Source: Pseudodesulfovibrio sp. zrk46
Lineage (GTDB): Bacteria; Desulfobacterota; Desulfovibrionia; Desulfovibrionales; Desulfovibrionaceae
Direction: 5' to 3'
Assembly: GCF_012516435.1 (NCBI RefSeq)
Contig: NZ_CP051216.1
Coordinates: 1,304,001-1,368,000 of the forward strand
Length of the DNA: 64,000 bases
The position numbers and the translations under genes are program-made. Each line of letters begins with the position of its first letter. Position 1 is the stretch's first letter. This document shows positions 21,438-29,528 of this stretch, piece after piece. The notes beneath the pieces were generated by a model. That model was not told the DNA's origin and made no database searches. It saw nothing but the letters and a program-made list of their open reading frames with translations.

Positions 21438-21945
21438 GAATGAACCTCCCGCCGTTCGACGTTAAAAAGGATTCCGGGTGGAACTGGTAGCCTATGGCGC
21501 GATGGTCCCTTGAGCCCAGACACATGACCACATCCTGATCGTTTCGGGCCATCACTTCCAGCCCGTCACCGACCTTGGTGACGCACAGCGAGTGATACCG
21601 GGCCACGGTCTGCTGTTCGCCCAGCCAGTCGATCTCATCGGTCTTGCCATGCACGCATCCCGGCAGTCGACCTGTCTCTCCGCCGTGATGTTCATTCATG
21701 ATCTGCATGCCCAGACAGATGCCCAGCACCGGCTTGCCGCTTTCGAACACGCGCTCATAGCCCGGATATTCCGCAGGCGTTCCCGGTCCCGGCGACACAA
21801 CGATCAGATCCGCTGCCGTCAGATCAAGCTGCGGCAGACGTGTGTACGGCTCAACCACCACCTCGGCACCCTTGATGGCCGAAACCAGCAGGTGCTCCAG
21901 ATTACGGGTGAAGCTGTCGTTGTTGTCGATGAGAAGGATGTGCAT
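21406..21945 (-). CDS. pabA: Aminodeoxychorismate/anthranilate synthase glutamine amidotransferase
   Basis: The 179-residue class I glutamine amidotransferase has the oxyanion motif SPGPGTP, the nucleophile Cys in GICLGMQ (residue 97) and the His-Glu pair in YQFHPESFLT. It supplies ammonia to PabB. It is slightly shorter than the usual 187-190 residues. First gene of pabABC. It could also serve tryptophan synthesis if trpG is missing elsewhere. Confidence 0.88.
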   Translation of the reverse strand: MHILLIDNNDSFTRNLEHLLVSAIKGAEVVVEPYTRLPQLDLTAADLIVVSPGPGTPAEYPGYERVFESGKPVLGICLGMQIMNEHHGGETGRLPGCVHGKTDEIDWLGEQQTVARYHSLCVTKVGDGLEVMARNDQDVVMCLGSRDHRAIGYQFHPESFLTSNGGRFIRDAIAYLDLQ

Positions 21946-21955
21946 GTGTTCTACT

Positions 21956-21990
21956 GAAAAGAGGAGTGACCTGTGCGGTCACTCCTCTGA
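21956..21990 (-). terminator. Terminator of purE
   Basis: The stem AGAGGAGTGACC / GGTCACTCCTCT with a 5-base loop is followed by TTTTC on the minus strand. It separates purE from the pab operon. Confidence 0.85.
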
Positions 21991-22030
21991 ATATGTAACT
22001 TTGTATGGCTCGAAAGCCGAAGCACAAAGC

Positions 22031-22513
22031 CTACAGGCTTGCGGCTGCTTTCTCGACCGAATCAACGAAACCCTGACGGGCATCGCGGATCTTCTGAGCC
22101 AGCTCCTCGTCATGCAGAGCGAGGATCTGTGCGGCCAGCCAGGCAGCGTTTTTGGCGCCGACCTTATCCAGGGCGACGGTGCCGACCGGGAAGCCCGGAG
22201 GCATCTGCACGGTGGCCATCATGGCATCCATGCCGCCGAAAGCGGAAGCGGTCAGGGGAACACCCAGCACCGGTTTGATGGTCTTGGCAGCAACGGCACC
22301 AGCGAGGTGTGCGGCCAGACCTGCGGCGCAGATGAATACCTGACAACCATCTGCCTCATACTCTTTCACCAGACGGGCAGTACGCTCCGGGGTGCGGTGA
22401 GCAGAAGAAATGGTGAATACATGGTCGATGCCCAGATCATTGAACAGATCGGAACAGGGACGCATCTTCTCTTCGTCAGAAACGGAACCCATGAAAATAA
22501 CAACGCGAGGCAT
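22031..22513 (-). CDS. purE: N5-carboxyaminoimidazole ribonucleotide mutase
   Basis: The 160-residue product begins [20 protein letters not shown] and shows the SSAHRTPER and [11 protein letters not shown] motifs and the [15 protein letters not shown] region of PurE. It moves the carboxyl group to form CAIR in de novo purine synthesis. The ATG at 22513 is supported by CAGGAGAG upstream; the frame extends 19 codons further but that extension runs toward the repeat. purD lies upstream on the same strand, with a palindromic repeat between. A purK partner is not in the window. Confidence 0.95.
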   Translation of the reverse strand: MPRVVIFMGSVSDEEKMRPCSDLFNDLGIDHVFTISSAHRTPERTARLVKEYEADGCQVFICAAGLAAHLAGAVAAKTIKPVLGVPLTASAFGGMDAMMATVQMPPGFPVGTVALDKVGAKNAAWLAAQILALHDEELAQKIRDARQGFVDSVEKAAASL

Positions 22514-22550
22514 TTCTCTCTCCTGAATGTCTCTTGGTTGAAATTGACCC

Positions 22551-22679
22551 GGCTTTCGATAGCGGTACATCCGCGTCGTTGCCGGGCGACGAGTGAATCC
22601 TCACCGTAGCTTTGCTACGCCTCCGGTTCCCTCGTGCCCGTCGCCTAGCGGCTGTACTACTCTCGAAAGCCTCACGGTG
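22551..22679. repeat. Dispersed repeat family 3, copy 1 (long near-palindrome)
   Basis: About 120 bases can fold nearly end to end: GGCTTTCGA (22551-22559) pairs with TCGAAAGCC (22663-22671), and inner arms GGTACA/TGTAC, GGCGACGAG/CTCGTG..CGTCGCC and CGTAGC/GCTACG follow. An inverted copy lies at 48382-48477; the 58-base core differs at about one position. It sits between purD and purE and may act on their shared transcript. Confidence 0.85.
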
Positions 22680-22730
22680 TGGGTGAAGCTGTCGTGGGAA
22701 CGCCGCTTGGATCGGGGCTGGTTTATACTA

Positions 22731-24005
22731 TTAAAGCCTTTTCAGACCCTTGTCTGCAATATCCTTGCGGAAGTAGCTCTTGTCGAAGTGAACCTTGGCA
22801 ACGGCTTCGTAGGCCTTCTTCTGGGCTGCAGCCAGACCGTCACCCAGCGCGGTGACGCAGAGGACGCGGCCGCCGGAGGTAACGATCTTGTCGCCTTCAG
22901 GCTTGGTGCCGGCCTGGAAGACTTTCACGCCTTCCATTGCATCGGCATCTTCAAGGCCGGTGATCTCCATGCCCTTGGGGTAGGAGGCCGGGTAGCCTTC
23001 GGCAGCGATGACAACACCACAAGCGGTCTGCTCGGTGCATTTCACTTCGATATCGTTCAGTTTGCCGTCGATACAGGCAAACATGATCTCCAACAGATCG
23101 GTTTCCAAACGCATCAGCAAGGGCTGGCATTCGGGATCACCGAAACGAACATTGTATTCGAGCACGGACGGGCCGTTCTCGGTGTACATCAGACCGGCGT
23201 ACAACACGCCCTTGAAGGGCTCGCCCTTGGCAGCGAGGTGCTTCAGGATGGGCTTGATGCACAGCTCTGCGGTCTCTGCGTATTTCTCTTTGGGAAGGAT
23301 AGGGGCAGGGGAGTATGCGCCCATGCCGCCAGTGTTCGGGCCGGTGTCGCCTTCGCCCACGGCCTTGTGGTCCTGGCAGGACGGCAGCAGTGCGTAGTTT
23401 ATGCCGTCGCAGAATGCCAGGAAAGAGGCTTCTTCGCCCTTGAGGGCTTCCTCGACCACCACTCGTTCACCGGCGGTGCCGAAGACTTTCTTGACCATCA
23501 TGTCTTCGAGAGATTCGATGGCTTCTTCTTCGCTCATGGCAACGACAACACCCTTACCGGCAGCCAGGCCGTCAGCCTTGACCACGATGGGGGTGCCTTT
23601 CTCTTTTACGAACGCCACGGCGTCTTCAAATTCATCAAATACCCGGAACGGGGCAGTGGGAACGCCTGCGTCATGCATCACGTTCTTGGAGAAGGCTTTG
23701 GAACCTTCCAGATTCGCGGCATAGGCGTTGGGACCGAAGCAGGGAATGCCTTCCTGCTGCAGGGCATTTTGCAGACCCAGCACCAGCGGCACTTCCGGGC
23801 CAGCCACAACCAGAGCCACTTCCAGCTCCTTGGCCAGCTTCACCAAAGCCGGAATATCGTCGTCCTTAACGGCAATGTTTTCGCCTACCTGGGCAGTACC
23901 GCCGTTACCCGGTGCGCAGAAAATCTGCTCCACCTTGGGGTTTTGCGACAGCTTCCAGCACAGTGCATGTTCACGACCGCCGCTACCGACTACCAATATC
24001 TTCAT
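22731..24005 (-). CDS. purD: Phosphoribosylamine-glycine ligase
   Basis: The 424-residue ATP-grasp enzyme begins MKILVVGSGGREHALCWKL and has the ATP-grasp segments VVKADGLAAGKGVVVA, GPNTGGMGAYSP and LEYNVRFGDPECQPLL. It forms GAR from phosphoribosylamine and glycine. I chose ATG 24005, which matches the family start and has AGAGGG upstream; the frame extends 14 codons further without support. It is followed by purE on the same strand. Confidence 0.97.
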   Translation of the reverse strand: MKILVVGSGGREHALCWKLSQNPKVEQIFCAPGNGGTAQVGENIAVKDDDIPALVKLAKELEVALVVAGPEVPLVLGLQNALQQEGIPCFGPNAYAANLEGSKAFSKNVMHDAGVPTAPFRVFDEFEDAVAFVKEKGTPIVVKADGLAAGKGVVVAMSEEEAIESLEDMMVKKVFGTAGERVVVEEALKGEEASFLAFCDGINYALLPSCQDHKAVGEGDTGPNTGGMGAYSPAPILPKEKYAETAELCIKPILKHLAAKGEPFKGVLYAGLMYTENGPSVLEYNVRFGDPECQPLLMRLETDLLEIMFACIDGKLNDIEVKCTEQTACGVVIAAEGYPASYPKGMEITGLEDADAMEGVKVFQAGTKPEGDKIVTSGGRVLCVTALGDGLAAAQKKAYEAVAKVHFDKSYFRKDIADKGLKRL

Positions 24006-24183
24006 GGTTTCAACCCTCTCTCTCAGTGTTTTGGGATGCTCCCCCATTTACGGAAAAATGGCCCGATAATCAAGCAATGACGTAAGATACTAACCGCAAA
24101 CGATTCGATGAACACCTGACTTCTCCCCCACCAAACTCAACCCTCTGAATTCACGCAAAGAAGACAAATTCAACAAGTTCATA

Positions 24184-24305
24184 CACCCGCGCGAATGCGC
24201 CTACAAAAAGTTTAGGGGGGTGAGAGGGGATGGGGGATCCAAGGGGGAAGGGGAGAGAGGGCGACCCTTTCCAAAGGGTCCCTTCTCTCCCCTTCCCCCT
24301 TGGCC
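24184..24305. repeat. Dispersed repeat family 2, copy C
   Basis: It starts with CGCGCGAATGCGCCTACAAA and AAGTTTAGG. A stem of about 30 bp follows between 24239 and 24303: AAGGGGGAAGGGGAGAGA...ACCCTTT pairs with AAAGGGT...TCTCTCCCCTTCCCCCTT with very few mismatches. Confidence 0.85.
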
Positions 24306-24329
24306 GCCGGAGGCAGCCGCGCAGCGGCA

Positions 24330-24375
24330 AAAAGAAACCGCCCTGTCCGGCGTGGGCCGAACAGGGCGGTTATTA
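24330..24375 (-). terminator. Terminator of the korDABC operon
   Basis: The stem AACCGCCCTGT / ACAGGGCGGTT is followed by TCTTTTT on the minus strand, 20 bases after the korC stop. Confidence 0.85.
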
Positions 24376-24395
24376 CTACCGTTAGTAACCGAGCT

Positions 24396-24938
24396 TTATT
24401 TGACGCAGTTGGCGCCAGCCTTGATGGCTTCGGTGTTGGCGGGGATGAGCTTGTGATAGCGCGGGGAGATCACGTTCTCGAGGGAGTTGATAACTGCATC
24501 GAGGGGGATGATTCCGGAAGCCTGCACGAAGGCACCGATGGCGACCATGTTGGCCATGCGGGTGTTGCCGAGCTCGTCGGCGATGTCGTTGCAGGGTACT
24601 GCGTAACACTTGAGACGGTCCTGATCAGCCAACTCCATGTCGATGAGAGAGGAGTTGATGATGTGGATGCCGCCGTCTTCCACGCGGGGCTGGAACTTGT
24701 CCAGAGACGGGCGGTTCATGGCGATGAGGGATTTGGGGCGATGGATGATCGGGGACCCGATTTCCTCTTCGGACAGAACCACGGTGCAGTTGGCGGTGCC
24801 GCCGCGCATCTCCGGGCCGTAGACCGGCAGGTAGGTGACGAACAGGCCGTCTTTCATGCCTGCATATGCCAGCAGGTTACCGATGAGCATGACGCCCTGA
24901 CCGCCGAAACCGGCGATGATGGAATCTACGTAACGCAT
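24396..24938 (-). CDS. korC: 2-oxoacid:ferredoxin oxidoreductase gamma subunit
   Basis: The 180-residue subunit has the family start [20 protein letters not shown] and the [14 protein letters not shown] motif. In the complex it holds part of the CoA-binding region. The gene shares one base with korB (TAATG). Order D-A-B-C matches oorDABC/korDABC 2-oxoglutarate oxidoreductases; the branched-chain (Vor) enzymes are the alternative, and substrate cannot be settled by eye. Confidence 0.88.
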   Translation of the reverse strand: MRYVDSIIAGFGGQGVMLIGNLLAYAGMKDGLFVTYLPVYGPEMRGGTANCTVVLSEEEIGSPIIHRPKSLIAMNRPSLDKFQPRVEDGGIHIINSSLIDMELADQDRLKCYAVPCNDIADELGNTRMANMVAIGAFVQASGIIPLDAVINSLENVISPRYHKLIPANTEAIKAGANCVK

Positions 24939-25708
24939 TAGCAGACACCTCCTTCCTCGGAGACGTCTTTGTACACGCCGAGGGGGAAGTAGGGGATGAG
25001 CTCATTCTGAATGCGCTCGTTGGCCTGAAGGGGAGTCATCTTCCAGTTGGTCGGGCAACCGGAGAGCAGCTCGACGAAACCGAAGCCGGTGCCGTTGAGC
25101 TGTAATTCGAAGGCTTTCTTCAGGTGCTTCTTGGCAGCGCGGATGTTCTTGACGGAGTCGAGGGAACCGCGTGCGGCGAATGCCGTGCCGCCCAGGGAGG
25201 CGATGATTTCGGTCATGCGGATGGGTGCACCTTCATGGGTCTGGCAACGACCGGCCGGAGTGGTGGTCGTGACCTGATTGATCATGGTGGTGGGAGCCAT
25301 CTGGCCGCCGGTCATGCCGTAAATGGTATTGTTGATGAAGACCACGGAGATCTTTTCGCCGCGGTTGGCAGCGTGCATGATCTCGGCCATGCCGATGGAG
25401 GCGAGGTCGCCGTCACCCTGGTAGGTGAAGACGAAGTGGTCGGGACGGGCGCGTTTGACGCCGGTGGCCACTGCCGGAGCGCGGCCGTGGGGGGCTTCAA
25501 CTGCGTCCACGTTCAGGTAATTGTACAGGAAGACCGAGCAACCGATGGAGGTGGTCATCAGGGTCTTGCCCGGCAGATCCATCTCGTCCATGAGCTCACC
25601 GATGAGACGGTGGGCGATGCCGTGGTGGCAACCCGGGCAGTAGTGGGTTGCGCGATCGATGACGGATTCGGGCTTATCGAATACGAGCTTTTCGTTCATT
25701 TCAGACAT
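24938..25708 (-). CDS. korB: 2-oxoacid:ferredoxin oxidoreductase beta (TPP) subunit
   Basis: The 256-residue subunit carries HYCPGCHHGI near the N-terminus, the TPP/Mg motif GDGDLASIGMAEIMHAA, and INNTIYGMTGGQMAPT. It binds thiamine pyrophosphate and performs decarboxylation of the 2-oxoacid. The complex reversibly links 2-oxoacid plus CoA to acyl-CoA and reduced ferredoxin, serving the incomplete TCA cycle of sulfate reducers. Its ATG follows the korA stop within two bases with GGAGGG upstream. Confidence 0.9.
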   Translation of the reverse strand: MSEMNEKLVFDKPESVIDRATHYCPGCHHGIAHRLIGELMDEMDLPGKTLMTTSIGCSVFLYNYLNVDAVEAPHGRAPAVATGVKRARPDHFVFTYQGDGDLASIGMAEIMHAANRGEKISVVFINNTIYGMTGGQMAPTTMINQVTTTTPAGRCQTHEGAPIRMTEIIASLGGTAFAARGSLDSVKNIRAAKKHLKKAFELQLNGTGFGFVELLSGCPTNWKMTPLQANERIQNELIPYFPLGVYKDVSEEGGVC

Positions 25709-26779
25709 TTATTTACCCTCCAGGCTTTTGAGGATCGGCTCCTCGAGCTCGTCCGGGGTGGGCAGGTTGCCGGGGTAGATGGGGTAGAAGTCGGAGTCAG
25801 CCACCGTGCGAATGGCGAGGCGGACGTCGTCTACCATCTGGCCCAGGTTGTGCTCGATGGTCAGGAAACGCTTGCCCTGTTTGGCAAGGTCCTTGAGGGC
25901 CTTGTTCGGGAACGGGAAGAGCGTGATGGGACGGAACAGGCCGACCTTCTTGCCTTCCTTGCGGAACTTACGGACAGCGGACTTGGCGATGCGGCCGATG
26001 GAACCGTATGCGCAGATGACGAGATCGGCGTCTTCGCATTCGAACTCTTCTGCTTCTGCCAGATCCTGCCATGCGTCGTACTTGGCCTGGAGGTGCTGGT
26101 TCTGGCCGGCCAGTGCGCCTTCAGCCAGGAACAGGGACTTGATGAGACGCTTCTCGCGTTTGGACTCATGACCGTCGATGCACCATTCGCGACCGTTTTC
26201 CTCATCAATGCTCTCGGGTTCCCAAGGCACGATGGGTTCTTTCATCTGGCCCATGATGGCGTCGCCGAGGATGAGGACCGGGGTGCGGTGCTCAAAGGCG
26301 ATGTCAAAGGCGCGGATGGTCAGGTCGTATGCTTCCTGAGCATTGCCCGGAGCGAGAGTGAAGTGACGGTAGTCACCGTGACCGCCGCCGCGGGTGGACT
26401 GGTAGTAGTCGCCCTGTGCGGGACCGATGTCGCCCAGACCTGGGCCACCACGGTTGATGTTCACGATGACAGCGGGGACCTCCGAGCCAGCCATGTAGGA
26501 GATGGCTTCCTGCTTCAGGGACATGCCCGGGGAAGAGGAGGAGGTCATGGCGCGGATACCGGCGGCGCCGGCACCCAGCAGCATGTTGGCTGCTGCCACT
26601 TCGGATTCGGCCTGCACAAAGTCACCACCGGCCTTGATGATCTCGGAAGACATGAATTCCGGGATATCGTTCTGGGGGGTGATGGGGTAGCCGAAGAAGC
26701 ACTTGCACTTGGCGGCCAGCGCGCCGCGGGAGATGGCTTCGTTACCTTTGACGAAGATACGTTCGGGCTTCTTTGTCAT
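25709..26779 (-). CDS. korA: 2-oxoacid:ferredoxin oxidoreductase alpha subunit
   Basis: The 356-residue subunit has the pyrimidine-binding start GNEAISRGALAAKCKCFFGY then PITPQNDIPEFM, and further on SSSPGMSLKQEAISYMAGSE and NINRGGPGLGDIGPAQGDY. The ATG at 26779 lies one base after the ferredoxin stop with a G-rich site upstream; the longer frame starting at 26863 would run back into the ferredoxin gene. Domain fusion with gamma, seen in some archaeal KorA, is absent. Confidence 0.92.
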   Translation of the reverse strand: MTKKPERIFVKGNEAISRGALAAKCKCFFGYPITPQNDIPEFMSSEIIKAGGDFVQAESEVAAANMLLGAGAAGIRAMTSSSSPGMSLKQEAISYMAGSEVPAVIVNINRGGPGLGDIGPAQGDYYQSTRGGGHGDYRHFTLAPGNAQEAYDLTIRAFDIAFEHRTPVLILGDAIMGQMKEPIVPWEPESIDEENGREWCIDGHESKREKRLIKSLFLAEGALAGQNQHLQAKYDAWQDLAEAEEFECEDADLVICAYGSIGRIAKSAVRKFRKEGKKVGLFRPITLFPFPNKALKDLAKQGKRFLTIEHNLGQMVDDVRLAIRTVADSDFYPIYPGNLPTPDELEEPILKSLEGK

Positions 26780-26780
26780 A

Positions 26781-27014
26781 TTATTTGCCCCCTTTCTTTT
26801 TGGGGGTTTTGTACACTTTGATGGCGACATCAGGGCAGATGAGTGCACAGGATGCGCAACCAATACATTTGTCAGCGTCCGCTTCGGGAACCTCGGCGAC
26901 TTTGTAGCCGCTGACGTTAAAGCGGTCCGACTGGACGATGATGTCGACAGGACAGACGGTGGTGCAAAGCAGGCAGCCTTTGCAGCGGTCTTCCTGGACT
27001 TCGATTCGGGACAT
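26781..27014 (-). CDS. korD: 2 x [4Fe-4S] ferredoxin subunit of the 2-oxoacid oxidoreductase
   Basis: The 77-residue protein has two cluster-binding motifs: CKGCLLCTTVCP and CIGCASCALICP. It passes electrons from the TPP subunit to external ferredoxin. Start ATG 27014 has GGAG 6 bases upstream; a TTG two codons earlier is less likely. It is the first gene of korDABC, 44 bases downstream of the queA stop on the same strand. Confidence 0.93.
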   Translation of the reverse strand: MSRIEVQEDRCKGCLLCTTVCPVDIIVQSDRFNVSGYKVAEVPEADADKCIGCASCALICPDVAIKVYKTPKKKGGK

Positions 27015-27058
27015 TTCCAACTCCAGTTTGTTAATTAAGCCTAGTAGTTTGCGTGTAA

Positions 27059-28141
27059 CTATATAATTAACATCGCATCTCCATACGAGAAGAAGCGAAA
27101 CTCGTTTACCAAGGCCTTTTTATAGGCCGAAAGGATGGTATTTCTTCCAGCAAGAGCCGAGATCATAATGATGAGCGACGATTCTGGCAAATGGAAGTTT
27201 GTAAGAATGCCGTCGATGACATTAAATGTGTAGCCCGGATAAATGAAAATATCGGTTTCTCCCTTGAATTCCGACACCATGCCGAGCTCCCGGTACATCC
27301 CCTCCATGGTCCGCGCACTTGTGGTGCCGATGGCGATGACCGGTCGGCCTTCTGCCTTGGCCTTGCGAATGGCCGCAGCGGTCTCGTCGGGAACCTCGAT
27401 GTACTCGGAGTGCATCTGGTGGTCGCGGATGTCCTTGCTGCGAACCGGGGAGAAGGTTCCATATCCTACATAAAGGGTGACTTCGGCCCACTCGAAGCCG
27501 CGCTCGGCCAGCTTTTCACGGAATTCCGGGGTGAAGTGAAGGCCAGCGGTGGGGGCAGCCACGGAGCCGGTCTTGGATGTGTCGGAGTAAGTCGTCTGGT
27601 AGCGCTCCTTGTCCGATTCGGAGTCAGGTCGTTTGATGTAGGGCGGCAGCGGGAGATGACCCATGGACTGGAAGAGAGCGGTCAGATCGCCCTTCCATTG
27701 GAGCTCCACCTGCCAGCGGCCGAAGTGGCCTGCTTCCTTGGCAACGAGGCGGAAGTCATCGGAGAAGGAGATGATTGTGCCGGGCTTAGGCGTCTTGGAG
27801 GCGCGGAGCAATCCTTCTGCCGTGGCGGTTTGCCAGCCGTCGTTCTCGGTGGGCTCTATCAGCGGCAGGGGCGTTAGTAGTAGAAATTCCACCTTGCCGC
27901 CCGTCGGTTTCATGCCGAAGATGCGCGCGGGAATCACGCGGGAATTGTTGGCGACGAGCAGGGCGTTATCCGGCAATTGGTCGATGAGGTCGGTGAAATC
28001 CATGGTCTCCATGGTGTCGGCCTCGCGATTGAGCACCAGCAGTCGGGAGCCGTCTCGCCGGTCGGCGGGCTCCTGTGCGATGCGTTCCTCAGGCAGCTCG
28101 TAATTGTAGCTTTCAAGCAGGTAATCAGCAGGTATTTCCAT
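27059..28141 (-). CDS. queA: SAM:tRNA ribosyltransferase-isomerase
   Basis: The 360-residue protein matches QueA throughout: YELPEERIAQEPADRRDGSR, LLVANNSRVIPARIFG, SVAAPTAGLHFTPE, VTLYVGYGTFSPV and NFHLPESSLIIMISA. It transfers and rearranges the ribosyl group of SAM onto preQ1 in tRNA to make epoxyqueuosine. ATG 28141 is preferred; a TTG four codons upstream is possible, and neither has a strong ribosome-binding site. It reads in the same direction as korDABC. Confidence 0.96.
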   Translation of the reverse strand: MEIPADYLLESYNYELPEERIAQEPADRRDGSRLLVLNREADTMETMDFTDLIDQLPDNALLVANNSRVIPARIFGMKPTGGKVEFLLLTPLPLIEPTENDGWQTATAEGLLRASKTPKPGTIISFSDDFRLVAKEAGHFGRWQVELQWKGDLTALFQSMGHLPLPPYIKRPDSESDKERYQTTYSDTSKTGSVAAPTAGLHFTPEFREKLAERGFEWAEVTLYVGYGTFSPVRSKDIRDHQMHSEYIEVPDETAAAIRKAKAEGRPVIAIGTTSARTMEGMYRELGMVSEFKGETDIFIYPGYTFNVIDGILTNFHLPESSLIIMISALAGRNTILSAYKKALVNEFRFFSYGDAMLII

Positions 28142-28299
28142 ATTATTATCCAACTTTGTCGTGGTGCCTCTGTTAGTACATTACCTCAGACTGCAACGAT
28201 ATATTTTTCTTTTTCAATTATTACAGGTAGATAATAAAATAGTCGGTCTCGGCATGCTTTAGGCTTGATATTGATGATAATCATGGTATTTCAATAGTC

Positions 28300-28992
28300 A
28301 TGAATTGGCTTTCCGTGGCTGAGATAGCCAAACTTACCCGAATCCCCGCACCGACCGCCCGTCGGTACGCGTCCCTGTTCAAGGATTTCCTTGGAGGGCG
28401 CAAGATGGGGCGTGTCACCAAGTATCCCGAAGAATCGCTGACCGTGTTCGAGCGTATTTCCCGTTTGTACGGGGAAGGGCGCGTCACAGCAGAGATCGAA
28501 GATCACTTGCGCGCCGAGTTTCCCCGCACCATCGATGTGGACAACGCATCCCATACACTGGTTCAGAACAACGGTTTCGGCGAACTGGCCGAAGTGTTCA
28601 ACGGTGTCATCACCAAAGTGGCTTCCTGTATGGAGGTCATTGCGGATCAGAAAGCGACCATCGAGCGGCAACAGGACGACATCCAGAAGCTCAAGACCGC
28701 CTTTGTCATGCTGGCCCGTAGCCAGAAGAAGATGAAGGAATTGCCTTCGGCAGATATTATTCCAGAAGAAATTATACTGCAAACCCAGGCGCTTGAGCAA
28801 AAGGACGCTGAGCTTGAGCAGAAGGATGCCGAGATCGAGGAGATGGCTCTCAAGCTGACCTTCGACACTTCGGACATCAAGGCCAAGCTTCAGATTCTCG
28901 AATCCGAGCTGGTCCGTCTGCGCAAGGATCGGCGCGAGATGGAAAAATATCTTCAAGAGAAAATCGATCGGCTCAAAACCGCCGCATCGTAA
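28300..28992 (+). CDS. MerR-type HTH protein with long C-terminal coiled coil
   Basis: The 230-residue protein opens with a helix-turn-helix (WLSVAEIAKLTRIPAPTARRY, residues 3-23) like those of MerR/RacA proteins. A central region of unknown fold (60-110) follows, then extended heptad-rich helices, with a tandem ALEQKDAEL/LEQKDAEIE repeat near residues 166-180 and a basic C-terminus. It probably binds DNA as a dimer. RacA-like chromosome-structuring proteins have similar architecture, but the resemblance is only architectural. It is followed by a lipoprotein gene and coaBC on the same strand. No Shine-Dalgarno is evident before the ATG. Confidence 0.75.
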   Translation: MNWLSVAEIAKLTRIPAPTARRYASLFKDFLGGRKMGRVTKYPEESLTVFERISRLYGEGRVTAEIEDHLRAEFPRTIDVDNASHTLVQNNGFGELAEVFNGVITKVASCMEVIADQKATIERQQDDIQKLKTAFVMLARSQKKMKELPSADIIPEEIILQTQALEQKDAELEQKDAEIEEMALKLTFDTSDIKAKLQILESELVRLRKDRREMEKYLQEKIDRLKTAAS

Positions 28993-29067
28993 AGCTTTTC
29001 TTTCGGCCCACTCCCTGATAAACGGGCCCCTGTCTTGCAACTCTAAGAACGGCACAGGAGGAGACCA

Positions 29068-29526
29068 ATGCGTTCTTTCACCAAATTCCTTATGATTCTT
29101 GCCTGTCTCACCATGTTCGCCGCCTGCACTACCACTGGTGGTTCCACCGGTTCCACCGATCCGGGCGCGCAGGAAGCTACCTATGAAGAGCCGAACTACT
29201 ACTACGATTTCGACGACATCCTCATCCCCAAAGAGATCTCCTACGTTGAAGACCAGTCCTACAAGCTGGACAACGCCAAGTTCCGCGCAGCCATCATGAA
29301 GTTCAAGGGCCGCGTTGAAGTGCTGGAACTGGTCCAGTTCTTCGTCAACAACATGGCCAAGGACAACTGGACTCTGGTTTCCAACAACAAGGCCGGCAAG
29401 CTGTCCGTCCTGAATTTCGAAAAGTTCAACAAGAGCTGCGTCATCCAGGTTGACGACAGCTTCGGTTCCGCCACCACCACCATCATCGCAGTGGAAGTGA
29501 AGGACGGCGCAACCGCCAAGAAGTAG
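29068..29526 (+). CDS. Conserved lipoprotein of unknown function
   Basis: The 152-residue product has a signal peptide with lipobox FAAC (Cys20), a low-complexity Gly/Ser/Thr linker, then a compact domain of about 95 residues starting YYYDFDDILIPKEI, with ELVQFFVNNMAKDNWTLV and SCVIQVDDSF. The pattern resembles Desulfovibrio lipoproteins of the DUF4810/DUF799-like size class, but I cannot assign a family. AGGAGG lies upstream of the ATG. coaBC begins three bases after its stop, so the two are co-transcribed. Confidence 0.8.
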   Translation: MRSFTKFLMILACLTMFAACTTTGGSTGSTDPGAQEATYEEPNYYYDFDDILIPKEISYVEDQSYKLDNAKFRAAIMKFKGRVEVLELVQFFVNNMAKDNWTLVSNNKAGKLSVLNFEKFNKSCVIQVDDSFGSATTTIIAVEVKDGATAKK

Positions 29527-29528
29527 TT

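Larger units (their letters stand above)
24006..24395. other. Intergenic region with repeat copy C
   Basis: The 390 bases between korC and purD contain no gene. They hold the longest copy of repeat family 2 and the terminator of the kor operon. The purD promoter should be in the right-hand part near 24010-24100, but I see no convincing hexamers. Confidence 0.55.

Noticed and set aside
25124-26821. 565-codon plus-strand frame opposite the kor operon
   Set aside because: Antisense shadow. The minus strand carries complete korA and korB.
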